From positions 186,001 to 250,000 of the forward strand of contig CAZFHS010000001.1 in the NCBI GenBank assembly GCA_964518955.1: a stretch of 64,000 nucleotides of DNA, given 5' to 3'. Made by a program: the position numbers and the translations under genes. A model generated the notes under the pieces. It was given only the letters and a program-made list of their open reading frames with translations, searched no databases and had not been told where the DNA came from. Source of the DNA: JBDGYW01 sp964518955. GTDB lineage: Bacteria > Gemmatimonadota > Gemmatimonadetes > Gemmatimonadales > GWC2-71-9. Below are positions 27,234 to 35,250 of this stretch, in pieces. Positions within the stretch are counted from its first letter, which is position 1, and every line of letters starts with the position of its first letter.

Positions 27234-27701
27234 ATGCTCTCATCGGTGAAGGAAGTCGAATACTACTATACCGTCGTTGCCGACAAACCGGGTGCGGCCA
27301 GAAGACTGCTCGATTTCCTGAGTGAGAAGATGGTGAATCTTCTCGCGCTCACTGCTTTTCCGGTGGGCGAGGGAAAGAGTCAGATCGATCTCTTTCCGGC
27401 AGAGCCGGACAAGCTGAAAGAGGCGGCTCAGGACGCCGAGATTGAACTGGTCGGCCCAAAGAAGGCGTTCCTGCTACAGGGGGAAGACCGTATCGGTGCA
27501 TTGTACGATTTTCACCTCAAGCTCGCCAACGCGGGGATCAACATCTACGCCTGCAATGGTGTCGTTGACGGCACGGGTCGGTTCGGCTACGTGATATGGG
27601 TAGATCCAGCCATTTACGAGGAGGCGTCGAAGGTCCTTCAAAGCAGCGACTGGAGAACGATCCGCCCGAGTTTGCGTACGCCGGGTCCGAAAGACCTCTA
27701 G
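27234..27701 (+). CDS. tandem ACT-domain protein linked to the qmo-dsr run
   Basis: 155 residues, preceded by GGAGGAG. Two ACT-like folds can be read: residues about 6-70 (EYYYTVVADKPGAARRLLDFLSEK) and about 78-145 (KKAFLLQGEDRIGALYDFHLKLANAGINIYAC). ACT pairs usually bind a small ligand, often an amino acid, and act as regulatory modules. There is no enzyme domain. Position at the end of the cluster, 35 bases after dsrP, suggests a regulatory or assembly role for the complex. The ligand is unknown. Confidence 0.72.
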   Translation: MLSSVKEVEYYYTVVADKPGAARRLLDFLSEKMVNLLALTAFPVGEGKSQIDLFPAEPDKLKEAAQDAEIELVGPKKAFLLQGEDRIGALYDFHLKLANAGINIYACNGVVDGTGRFGYVIWVDPAIYEEASKVLQSSDWRTIRPSLRTPGPKDL

Positions 27702-28000
27702 AGAACTCAAGGCGTTCACAGAAAAACTTGACCGTAGGAAAAATCTCCTTACGTTTGGTTCTTGCGGTAGAAACGATTTGGAGCGACAGGAGTTTTCTGA
27801 TCGAAATGCAAACGGACTGCATTCCTCACCTATCATCGCCCGCGCGGCGCAGAGTGCCGCCGCTGATGGCGTTTCATGGGACCAGTGCGCCGGCGAACGG
27901 CGTTGGTGGACCCATGCGGAGCGCCGAGTTCCTGGCGGACGCCGATTACAAGGCGTGGGATAGAAGCACCTAGAAGAGTCGAATCATAGATCGTGATCAG
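27702..28000. other. transcribed-looking gap after the ACT gene
   Basis: About 300 bases without a convincing gene, ended by the terminator at 28001. An open frame ends at 27973 with a plausible small C-terminus (MRSAEFLADADYKAWDRST), but no ribosome binding site marks its start. It could be the operon's 3' untranslated region, a very small protein, or a small RNA. Confidence 0.35.
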
Positions 28001-28037
28001 GCCTTCCGGGTGCACCCCAACACCCGGAAGGCTTTTT
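28001..28037 (+). terminator. rho-independent terminator downstream of the qmo-dsr run
   Basis: A perfect 12-bp stem, GCCTTCCGGGTG (28001-28012) with CACCCGGAAGGC (28021-28032), an 8-base loop and then TTTTT. It is the first strong terminator after dsrP and the ACT gene. Confidence 0.93.
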
Positions 28038-30345
28038 GTTTGGATGCTTTACAGAGATCACGACCATAAACACACAGAACATCAATCAAAACAGACGGAT
28101 AGTAGAGCGTTACACGGACCAGCCTTCTCGGCTGCCACAAGAACTGCGCAGCGAGATCGAGCGTCTCTGGAACAACGACCCGGTTCAGCTCTATGCGCTG
28201 GCTGACCTGGATGCCGCAATGCGCCTAATCGAGAGCTGGGTGGCTCTCGGCCCCAGGTATGTTGCCGTCGCCAAACACGACATGAACGGCGAATGGGACA
28301 TCCAGAGTTTCGCCCGCAGCAGCGTGGTGGGCGTGCGCGAAGATCCTGGGCTGAGCGGCAGCGTGCTCTCGTTTCTCAGAGCCGACCACGAGCCGCCGTT
28401 CGCGGTTGTGCGGTACACGCACCGCCAGCGGCGCGCTATGGAGAATATCCGGTTCGTGCTCGAGGAACAGCTGGACGGACGGATCATCGGCACCAACGAT
28501 CCGGACGAAGAGTACGCCGAAAGTGTTGCGAGCCCGATCAAAGAGGCGCAGGCGCTCGTTGCTGGAAACCGCGTGTCCGTGTTGTGGCGGCTCCTCAGCT
28601 ACCTGAGACCGTACAGACGGCAGGTGGTGTTCGGAATGAGCGCCGCAACCGTCATCACGCTGGTGAGCCTGGTGCCGCCGTACCTCGCCGGGTACCTGAT
28701 CGACGGAGTAGTGAGGCCCGTGCAGGACGGCACGCTGTCGCTTGCCAGAGGCAGCAGGATCGCCTGGATCGCAGTTGGAGCCATGGCTGTGGTATTCCTG
28801 ATCAGGCAGGCGAGCGCCGTTGTGAGGCTGCGCATGATGTCGGTGCTCGGAGAGCTCGTTGCGCGCGATCTGCGGACCGAGTTGTACGAGCACTTGCAGA
28901 CATTGAGTCTCGCGTTCTACTCGCGGAAGAAGACCGGTAGCATCATCACTCGAGTGAGTTCCGACACCGACAGGCTGTGGGAGTTCTTGGCCTTTGGAGT
29001 GGTAGACGTGTCGCTCTCGATGGTGATGCTGGTTGGCCTGGGCACCGTGCTGATCAGTCTCGATTGGAGGCTTGGTTTAGTCATGACTATCCCGGTGCCG
29101 TTGTTCTGCTGGATGATCTTCCGGCATGGAGTGGGCATCAACCAGCTGTTCGTGCGTGCTTGGAGAAAATGGTCGAGTGTGACGGACGTGCTGTCGGACA
29201 CTATTCCGGGCATACGGGTGGTAAAGGCATTCAATCAAGAAGGGAGAGAAAAACACAGGTTCAACAAAAGAAACGTCGACGTAACAACCGAGTTCAACAG
29301 GATCCACCATTTGTGGACCACGTTCTGGCCTGGGTTGATGCTCGCGGTACACGCAACCACTGTCGCGGTGTGGGCATTCGCCATTCCCAGACTGTTAGGT
29401 GGTACGGATGGCAGTGCTGCATCGTTGTCGGCAGGGACATTCGTGTCGTTCCTGCTCTACACGACGATGTTCGTCGCGCCGATCGAGATCATCGGGCAGA
29501 TGGCTCGGGTCATGAACCGAGCAACCAGCTCGGCGCACCGTGTGTTCGAGATACTCGATACCGAACCGGAGATCGTCGACGTGCGCGAACCGGTTCGACT
29601 CGATCCCTTACAGGGAAGAGTCACATTCGAGAACGTGACTTTCGGATACGATGGAGTCCGCCAGGTGTTGCGTGGCGTGAGCTTTGATGTGACGCCGGGT
29701 GAAATGATCGGACTCGTCGGGCCGTCGGGTGGCGGCAAAACAACCGTTACGAACTTGATTGCGCGTTTCTACGACACAACCGGCGGCTCGATCGAGATCG
29801 ACGGCGTGGACGTTCGCGAGCTCGAAGCCGGGCACTACCGCCGGCAGATCGGGATGGTGCTCCAGGAGCCGTATCTGTTTCACGGCACCGTGTTGGAGAA
29901 CATCCGTTACAGTCACCAGGAGGCGTCGCTCGAAAAAGTCGTCGAGGCGGCTCGCACTGCGAACGCCCACGACTTCATCTGCAAGCTCGCCCACGGGTAC
30001 GACACGGTTGTGGGCGAGAGAGGTCAGACGCTTTCGGGCGGTGAGCGACAGCGTGTTTCGATCGCGCGTGCGGTGTTGCACAACCCGCGCATCCTCATCC
30101 TCGATGAGGCCACGAGCAGCGTCGACACCGAGACGGAACGGAAGATCCAGGAGGCAATGGATCGTCTAATTGCGGGACGGACGGTGTTCGCTATCGCTCA
30201 CCGTCTCTCAACCCTGCACAAGGCATCGCGCCTCTTCGTGATGCAGGACGGGAAGCTCGCTGAGTGCGGGACACACAAGGAGTTGTTGGCTAAAACGGAT
30301 GGCATCTACAGGCAACTGTACATGCTGCAGAGGGAGCTGCAATGA
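28036..30345 (+). CDS. ABC exporter (fused permease-ATPase) with DUF1854-like N-terminal domain
   Basis: Up to 769 residues. The first ~180 residues are a soluble domain resembling DUF1854 (GPRYVAVAKHDMNGEWDIQSFARSS). Six TM segments follow (about 185-460), then the ATPase: Walker A GPSGGGKTT, signature LSGGERQR, Walker B ILILDEATSSVD, H-loop IAHRLS. This layout matches exporters found beside DUF1854 proteins in cyanophycin-associated loci; no cyanophycin synthetase lies in this window. The start is uncertain: the first in-frame start is a TTG inside the terminator's T-run, and the first ATG falls about 63 codons later, inside the conserved domain. A non-ATG start in between is likely. Confidence 0.86.
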   Translation: MFGCFTEITTINTQNINQNRRIVERYTDQPSRLPQELRSEIERLWNNDPVQLYALADLDAAMRLIESWVALGPRYVAVAKHDMNGEWDIQSFARSSVVGVREDPGLSGSVLSFLRADHEPPFAVVRYTHRQRRAMENIRFVLEEQLDGRIIGTNDPDEEYAESVASPIKEAQALVAGNRVSVLWRLLSYLRPYRRQVVFGMSAATVITLVSLVPPYLAGYLIDGVVRPVQDGTLSLARGSRIAWIAVGAMAVVFLIRQASAVVRLRMMSVLGELVARDLRTELYEHLQTLSLAFYSRKKTGSIITRVSSDTDRLWEFLAFGVVDVSLSMVMLVGLGTVLISLDWRLGLVMTIPVPLFCWMIFRHGVGINQLFVRAWRKWSSVTDVLSDTIPGIRVVKAFNQEGREKHRFNKRNVDVTTEFNRIHHLWTTFWPGLMLAVHATTVAVWAFAIPRLLGGTDGSAASLSAGTFVSFLLYTTMFVAPIEIIGQMARVMNRATSSAHRVFEILDTEPEIVDVREPVRLDPLQGRVTFENVTFGYDGVRQVLRGVSFDVTPGEMIGLVGPSGGGKTTVTNLIARFYDTTGGSIEIDGVDVRELEAGHYRRQIGMVLQEPYLFHGTVLENIRYSHQEASLEKVVEAARTANAHDFICKLAHGYDTVVGERGQTLSGGERQRVSIARAVLHNPRILILDEATSSVDTETERKIQEAMDRLIAGRTVFAIAHRLSTLHKASRLFVMQDGKLAECGTHKELLAKTDGIYRQLYMLQRELQ

Positions 30346-30396
30346 CAGAACGAACAACGAGCAGCGAACAACGAGCAGCGAACAACGTGCATCGGA
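30346..30396. repeat. GAACAACGAGCAGC-type short tandem repeat
   Basis: GAACAACGAGCAGC is repeated with small changes between the ABC exporter stop and the ribosome binding site of the DUF1854 gene. Its complement resembles the run at about 3297-3331. Confidence 0.6.
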
Positions 30397-30408
30397 AAGG
30401 AGAGAAAG

Positions 30409-30936
30409 ATGAAACCGACGGTGTTGGCAGAGGCGATCCTTGAAGAGTTGAAGGCGTACGAGCTGGCAACGGAGCACGACTGCGTCGTTCTGGAACGTCG
30501 TCGCGACGGTCAGCTCTGGGCCAGCAAGTCCGGCGAAGAACGGCCAGTGTTCGTCCGGCGCTGCTTCCCCTGGTCCGAGCCAACGGAGTTCGTTTCCCTC
30601 CGCGACGGAGATGAGAACGAGTTTGTGCTCGTTCGCGGCACTGCGGATCTCGACGAAGCGTCTCGCGAGGTGCTGGAACAGGCTCTCGCCGAGGCCGGCT
30701 TCGTGCTCGAGGTCACGCGCATCGATAGCGTCGACGAGGAGATCGAGATCCGTAACTGGAAGGTCGAAACCCGCCAGGGTGCACGTTCTTTCCAGACTCG
30801 GCTCGACGACTGGCCGCGTCAGGTGTCAAATGGCAGTACGCTGATCCGAGACGTTGCCGGCGATCTCTACTACGTCAGGAATCCGGCTCGGTTGGACAAG
30901 AAGAGCCGCGACCTGTTGTGGGCCTTCGTAGATTAG
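30409..30936 (+). CDS. DUF1854 protein
   Basis: 175 residues after AAAGGAGAG. The sequence follows the DUF1854 pattern: FVRRCFPWSEPTEFVSLRDGDENEF at about 48-72, LDEASREVLEQALAEAGFVLEVTRI, a WKVETRQGARSF strand, and the closing LDKKSRDLLWAF. The family is known mainly from its place beside ABC exporters in cyanophycin-linked gene sets; its molecular role is not established. It almost certainly works with the exporter just upstream, whose own N-terminus resembles it. Confidence 0.82.
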   Translation: MKPTVLAEAILEELKAYELATEHDCVVLERRRDGQLWASKSGEERPVFVRRCFPWSEPTEFVSLRDGDENEFVLVRGTADLDEASREVLEQALAEAGFVLEVTRIDSVDEEIEIRNWKVETRQGARSFQTRLDDWPRQVSNGSTLIRDVAGDLYYVRNPARLDKKSRDLLWAFVD

Positions 30937-30956
30937 GGTCGCTCGGTCGTCAACCG

Positions 30957-30988
30957 GAGGCCTCCATGTCCGCGGGCGTGGGGGCCTC
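30957..30988. terminator. bidirectional terminator-like hairpin
   Basis: GAGGCC-T-CCATG pairs with CGTGG-G-GGCCTC around an 8-base loop, between the convergent DUF1854 and protease genes. The T-run on the plus side is short (CTTTG). Confidence 0.65.
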
Positions 30989-30999
30989 ACTTTGTACCG

Positions 31000-32523
31000 C
31001 TACTCGCCCGTCAGCCCACCACATTCACCCTTTGCCAAGGGTCCGGGTTCATCCGTGATACGGAGTCGGAACGCCCCGATCTGATCCTGGTACACTGCGT
31101 TCACTACGATGCGGTAGGTACCTGATTCCGCATTATCGATCGTAACGCGTGAATTGCATGCGCCACCCGCGTCGTCGTCGCTAACCATTTCGCCTTCTGG
31201 CGGAAACACATAAAGGTAGGCGTCGAACTCCTGAGAGATGAGATCAACGGTCACCGACCCCGCCGTATCGAGCACCAGGTCCCAGCCCTGCATGCGGGTG
31301 TTGTCCTGACTCCACAGCGAGTCCCGGGAAGTGAGTGTCCCGAACCTCTCCTCCTCCCGACCGACGATTCGGTTATCCGCGGGGAGTGCAAGGAACCAAT
31401 CATACAAACCGATTTCGCATGGTCCCTCTGTTAAAGGGAGAGCTTCTACAGCCGCGCGCAGTCGAAAGCCCCCCACGCCTTCCTCAGACATCGCATTAAC
31501 CACCACGGTGTACTCACCGTGAACGGGGCGGTCGATGAACACTCGAGAGTTGCACGCTCCGCCGCCGTCATCGTCGTACAAAGGTGCACCCGAATCTGGC
31601 GGCAATACCATGAGGAACGAGTCGAACTCCTCCGAGACCAGATCCACATAGATACCGATCGTGTCGCCGGATTCGAGCTGCCACGCCTGGGCGTATGTTC
31701 CGTCCCAGGCGATCTCGTCGTCGCTGGTGAGTTGACCGTCCACCGTGCTTTCGACCTCGAGAGTCCGGTCTGCGGTAGGAAGTGAACGCAGCCAGCCGGC
31801 CTGCTCTTCCGTGAAGGATGACACTATGCTCTCAGTGAGCTGTGCCAACGGCAATATCGAATCAGGCGATTCGACCAAAGAGAGCAAGACATCGCTCGGC
31901 ACCGCGAAGTTGAGTTGTGGCTCGGCCGAGCTGTTGCGCGTAACCATGCCGACGACCTCAGCGGACCGATTTAGCACCGGAGATCCGCTGCTTCCCGGAG
32001 ACACGAGCGCGCTGAACTGAAGCCACTCGACGCCTTGCAGCTCAACCAAACCGCTCGAGACCCCGGTCGTCACAGTTTGCTCGAACCCTCTCGGAGCACC
32101 TATTACTACCACGTCATCGCCAACCTGCAAACGCTCCGATTGCGCCAGAGGAAGGGGTTTGCCGAACTCTCCATCGAGATGCAGCAGAACCGCATCGCGT
32201 TCCTGATCGGCTGCGCTATACCCCAGTACGGCCCTCTTCGAACCATCGTTGAAAGCGACTTTTGCGGTACTCGCGCCATACATGACGTGGTAGTTGGTCG
32301 CGATGGAGCCTGGATCACCGACGACGAAACCACTGCCCTGGCCCAGTTGATTCCCCAAGCTATCAAATGTCTCGATAGTAACTATGCTCTTCGAGACACC
32401 CGCCACGATCTCGGAGTTTTCGAGCCGATTCTGACCTCTGGTTGTGGGCGCCAAAACGGCTACCAACACAGACGCAGCGGTAAGAACCCGACCTATAGTA
32501 TGCAACGGCATTGTGCGCATCAT
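31000..32523 (-). CDS. exported trypsin-like serine protease with two PPC domains
   Basis: 507 residues with a signal peptide (ending near TTRGQ). An S1C/HtrA-type trypsin fold at about 35-220 has the full triad: His in ATNYHVMYG, Asp in QERDAVLL, Ser in SPGSSGSPVL. There is no PDZ domain. Two C-terminal beta-sandwich domains of pre-peptidase C-terminal type follow, each with a near-identical DDDxGGACNSRV block (about 320 and 455), which suggests a duplicated domain, often calcium-linked or substrate-binding. A final Cys pair may form a disulfide. It would act in the periplasm or outside the cell. Confidence 0.87.
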   Translation of the reverse strand: MMRTMPLHTIGRVLTAASVLVAVLAPTTRGQNRLENSEIVAGVSKSIVTIETFDSLGNQLGQGSGFVVGDPGSIATNYHVMYGASTAKVAFNDGSKRAVLGYSAADQERDAVLLHLDGEFGKPLPLAQSERLQVGDDVVVIGAPRGFEQTVTTGVSSGLVELQGVEWLQFSALVSPGSSGSPVLNRSAEVVGMVTRNSSAEPQLNFAVPSDVLLSLVESPDSILPLAQLTESIVSSFTEEQAGWLRSLPTADRTLEVESTVDGQLTSDDEIAWDGTYAQAWQLESGDTIGIYVDLVSEEFDSFLMVLPPDSGAPLYDDDGGGACNSRVFIDRPVHGEYTVVVNAMSEEGVGGFRLRAAVEALPLTEGPCEIGLYDWFLALPADNRIVGREEERFGTLTSRDSLWSQDNTRMQGWDLVLDTAGSVTVDLISQEFDAYLYVFPPEGEMVSDDDAGGACNSRVTIDNAESGTYRIVVNAVYQDQIGAFRLRITDEPGPLAKGECGGLTGE

Positions 32524-32538
32524 GATTTGAATAGCACA

Positions 32539-33969
32539 CTACGTACTGCTAGTCAACCGAATCTTCTCAAGCACGTCGCTTGGCAGACCTTTGGTGTCGT
32601 GCTCGGCTAACATCGTTTCGATTCGATCCCGTGCCCGGGCGGAAAATGACTGCTCCCCGTGCCCCACCCACATCTCATAGGTACCTCTCTCGAAAGAGGA
32701 GGGATACCAGCGCTCCTTGTAATGACTGAGCGTGTGGTCGGTGGTTAGGAAATCGCCGTCGGGACCCAGCTTCTCGATAACATCTACCGCCAGGCTCTCG
32801 TCGCTTACCTCGATCTCGGCGGTGTACGCATTCAACCAGCTCACAACCTCGTTGCAGAGCAGTAGCTGCTCGAATGAGAACGTGAGCCCCGACTCGAGGT
32901 ACCCGAGGTCGTGTATGATGTGGCTTCCCGTAAACGTTTCAACCGCGAGGCTCAATGCAGCCTCGGCAGCGGCCTGTTGGTCGCTGAGCTTGGCCTCGGA
33001 CACACCACCTATCGCAAACATCGGAAGGCCGTAGAAATGCGCCATGGCTTGAGGCACAATTCTCTCCGGCTCGCAGTACGAAGTCACCATGGTTCTCATG
33101 TCGAACGTGCCCTGCGGAAGGCCCGGTATTAGCACAGGCGCCCCTTCCCTCACCAACTGAGCTAGAACCAATCCGAGAAGCACCCCGGCATAGTCCAATG
33201 CCACCGCTCCGGCGGGCGTCACGGGGCTGTTGACGCCCGCGGTGGAGCATGGGATGTACAGAGATGGCAGGTTCTTTTCCGCAAGGTACATCAGCTTCTG
33301 AAGAGCCTCTTTGTTTTGTCGCAACCCGGACACGGCATTGATGTAGCACGCGATGAACGGCTTCGCGCTGAGAGCATCCGGAGAACCAGCCACCGCTTCA
33401 GCCATAACCACCGCGTCCAGGCATCCATCGAGTTCGTATGTGACGTAAATGATCGGCTTCGTGCTGTAACTCAGCATCGCTGCCATCTGATCGCGATCGG
33501 CGTGAGCCTGATCGACGTCGGTGGGCAAGACCATCGACATCAAGAAATCGATATTTGGAAGGGCGTCGCACAGGGTCACGCCTTCCGCCAGGTCCGCAAG
33601 CAGCGGTTTCCGTCTTTCTCCGGTTCGAAAATCAAAGAGGTTCAGGCAGTCGGACCCTGGCCCATAGTAGGAGCGACTCCCATCCAGCGGCATCACCAGC
33701 TCGCCGTTTCGATCGAACAAGTCCACTTGCTTCGGAACCGTCTCTAGCGCGCGCTCGACCAAATCGGGGTCCATACGAACGAGGTTGCCGTCGCTGACCT
33801 TCGCGCCAGCCTTTGCGAGAAGAGCAACCGCATCTTCGAAGAAGACCCGCGCACCCACGCGTTCGAGGATCTCCAGGCTGGCCTCGTGGATTTTCCTGCA
33901 TTTTTCGCGCGACAGATTCAGAAACTGAAATCCTCTAGGTTCACCCGCTGCGTAATTAGAAGAACTCAA
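32539..33969 (-). CDS. MttB-family (non-pyrrolysine) methyltransferase
   Basis: 476 residues. It starts at TTG (33969), overlapping the stop of the MFS gene (TTGA), with GAGGAG upstream; the longer open frame is a shadow of the MFS gene. The chain matches the trimethylamine methyltransferase superfamily, a TIM barrel that moves a methyl group from a quaternary amine to a corrinoid protein. There is no in-frame TAG, so it is not the pyrrolysine enzyme; relatives without it include glycine-betaine methyltransferases. No corrinoid protein or activase lies in the window. Coupling to an MFS transporter fits import and demethylation of a methylated amine, which is inferred. Confidence 0.85.
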   Translation of the reverse strand: MSSSNYAAGEPRGFQFLNLSREKCRKIHEASLEILERVGARVFFEDAVALLAKAGAKVSDGNLVRMDPDLVERALETVPKQVDLFDRNGELVMPLDGSRSYYGPGSDCLNLFDFRTGERRKPLLADLAEGVTLCDALPNIDFLMSMVLPTDVDQAHADRDQMAAMLSYSTKPIIYVTYELDGCLDAVVMAEAVAGSPDALSAKPFIACYINAVSGLRQNKEALQKLMYLAEKNLPSLYIPCSTAGVNSPVTPAGAVALDYAGVLLGLVLAQLVREGAPVLIPGLPQGTFDMRTMVTSYCEPERIVPQAMAHFYGLPMFAIGGVSEAKLSDQQAAAEAALSLAVETFTGSHIIHDLGYLESGLTFSFEQLLLCNEVVSWLNAYTAEIEVSDESLAVDVIEKLGPDGDFLTTDHTLSHYKERWYPSSFERGTYEMWVGHGEQSFSARARDRIETMLAEHDTKGLPSDVLEKIRLTSST

Positions 33970-35207
33970 TTGTGTTTCTCCTCGAATTTCGTTCTGGCGC
34001 TGATGCGATGGATTGCCAGCGCCGACAAGAGTCCTAGCAAGCTCAAAGCCACGATTACGGCGAAGAGATAGCTGTACCCTTCTCTGCCCGGATACGTGTC
34101 CAGCAAAGCCCCACCCACCAATGGCATAAACACGTCCGGAGTATAGCCCAACACCGACACGACTCCGGCAGCCGTTCCAGTGACGGCCAACGGTATCGCC
34201 CCTTCCTCCATCAGGGCATAATAGACTCCTCTCAGCGCAAAGATCGCTACAGACGCGATCGCGGTGTTCACCACGAGCAGCGCCACCATGCTCGACCGCC
34301 CCGGAGTAAAGATGAACACCCCGAAGCTGGCTATCACGATGGCGAAGCACCAAGCAACCGTTTTAGAAATACCCGCCCGATCCGCGAGGAACCCGGCCCC
34401 GAGCGCGGCCAGCGGTTTGACCCACATCTTCCCCACGCCTATCGCCCCTCCGAACACGACGCTCATCATGAAGACATCTGTTGCATAAGGAGTGAAGTAA
34501 TAGGATCCCCAGTAGGCGCTGTAAGCCGCCATGATGACAATTGAGATCAGCCAGACCGCCGGGAGCTTCAGCACCGACACTACGTCGCGCAGCCCAATCT
34601 TCTGCTCGGCGTTTTTAGCTGCGCCTCGTGGCACCTCCTCGAGAGAGTACCATGCCATCACGCCGATCGCGATATTGACGATCGAGAAGACGATGACAAC
34701 CCAAGAGAGGGCGAACTTACCACTTCCCAGCAGTGCAAACACAGCCAGCAAGGCAGTCGAGCCAACAACTTCGGCAACGCCCCTTCCGCTTTCTAGAATG
34801 CCGAACGCCCTTCCCTGCTGGTCGGGTGGTGCCCAGTTCCGAGTCGCTTTGATCATTGCAGACCAAAACGTGAGGCTGCACGTAACTCCCCAAAAGGCAT
34901 GGAGCACTAGGGAAATTGAGAAGGCAGGGAAAGTAGCGAAGTAGAGCCCTGTGAAACCGGTCGCGATCATAGAAAGCGTGATCAGCTTGCGAGCGGAGTA
35001 ACGGTCCGCCAGCCAACCACCAGGGAAGTACGATATCAATGCGGTGGTCCCGAACACACTCATGAGCACACCGAGTTGTGTGTTCGTTATATCGAGCGCC
35101 TCCTGCAGAGGTATGTAGTAGACCTCGCGGAGATATGGAATCAGGTAGATGAACCCGCCCGACAGACACAGGCAGACCATGACCAGCCAGCGACGGAACC
35201 GTGTCAC
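33966..35207 (-). CDS. MFS transporter coupled to the MttB-like gene
   Basis: 413 residues with 12 hydrophobic segments. The start is GTG at 35207. The loop 2-3 motif is GGWLADRYSARK, and the sequence around FWSAMIKATRNW resembles sugar-phosphate/organic-anion type MFS proteins rather than the MHS family of the 5 kb gene. Its stop overlaps the TTG start of the MttB-like gene, so import of that enzyme's substrate is a reasonable guess. Confidence 0.84.
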   Translation of the reverse strand: MTRFRRWLVMVCLCLSGGFIYLIPYLREVYYIPLQEALDITNTQLGVLMSVFGTTALISYFPGGWLADRYSARKLITLSMIATGFTGLYFATFPAFSISLVLHAFWGVTCSLTFWSAMIKATRNWAPPDQQGRAFGILESGRGVAEVVGSTALLAVFALLGSGKFALSWVVIVFSIVNIAIGVMAWYSLEEVPRGAAKNAEQKIGLRDVVSVLKLPAVWLISIVIMAAYSAYWGSYYFTPYATDVFMMSVVFGGAIGVGKMWVKPLAALGAGFLADRAGISKTVAWCFAIVIASFGVFIFTPGRSSMVALLVVNTAIASVAIFALRGVYYALMEEGAIPLAVTGTAAGVVSVLGYTPDVFMPLVGGALLDTYPGREGYSYLFAVIVALSLLGLLSALAIHRISARTKFEEKHN

Positions 35208-35229
35208 CCCGATACCTGTCTCACAGCCA

Positions 35230-35250
35230 ACTGAGTGAGTTTCACTCAGT
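35230..35250. promoter_or_regulatory. perfect 9-bp inverted repeat at the hydrolase-MFS junction
   Basis: ACTGAGTGA and TCACTCAGT around GTT. It overlaps the stop codon of the serine hydrolase gene and lies 23 bases upstream of the MFS start, all on the minus strand. It could attenuate read-through within the run or be an operator. Confidence 0.5.

Noticed and set aside
27596..27973. 125-codon frame overlapping the end of the ACT gene
   Set aside because: Most of it overlaps the ACT gene; only the last 19-35 codons look plausible and no start signal supports them.
28225..28893. 222-codon minus-strand frame inside the ABC exporter
   Set aside because: Antisense shadow of the DUF1854-like and permease region, no protein-like pattern.
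30346..30396. CRISPR-like array
   Set aside because: Units are too short and contiguous without spacers.
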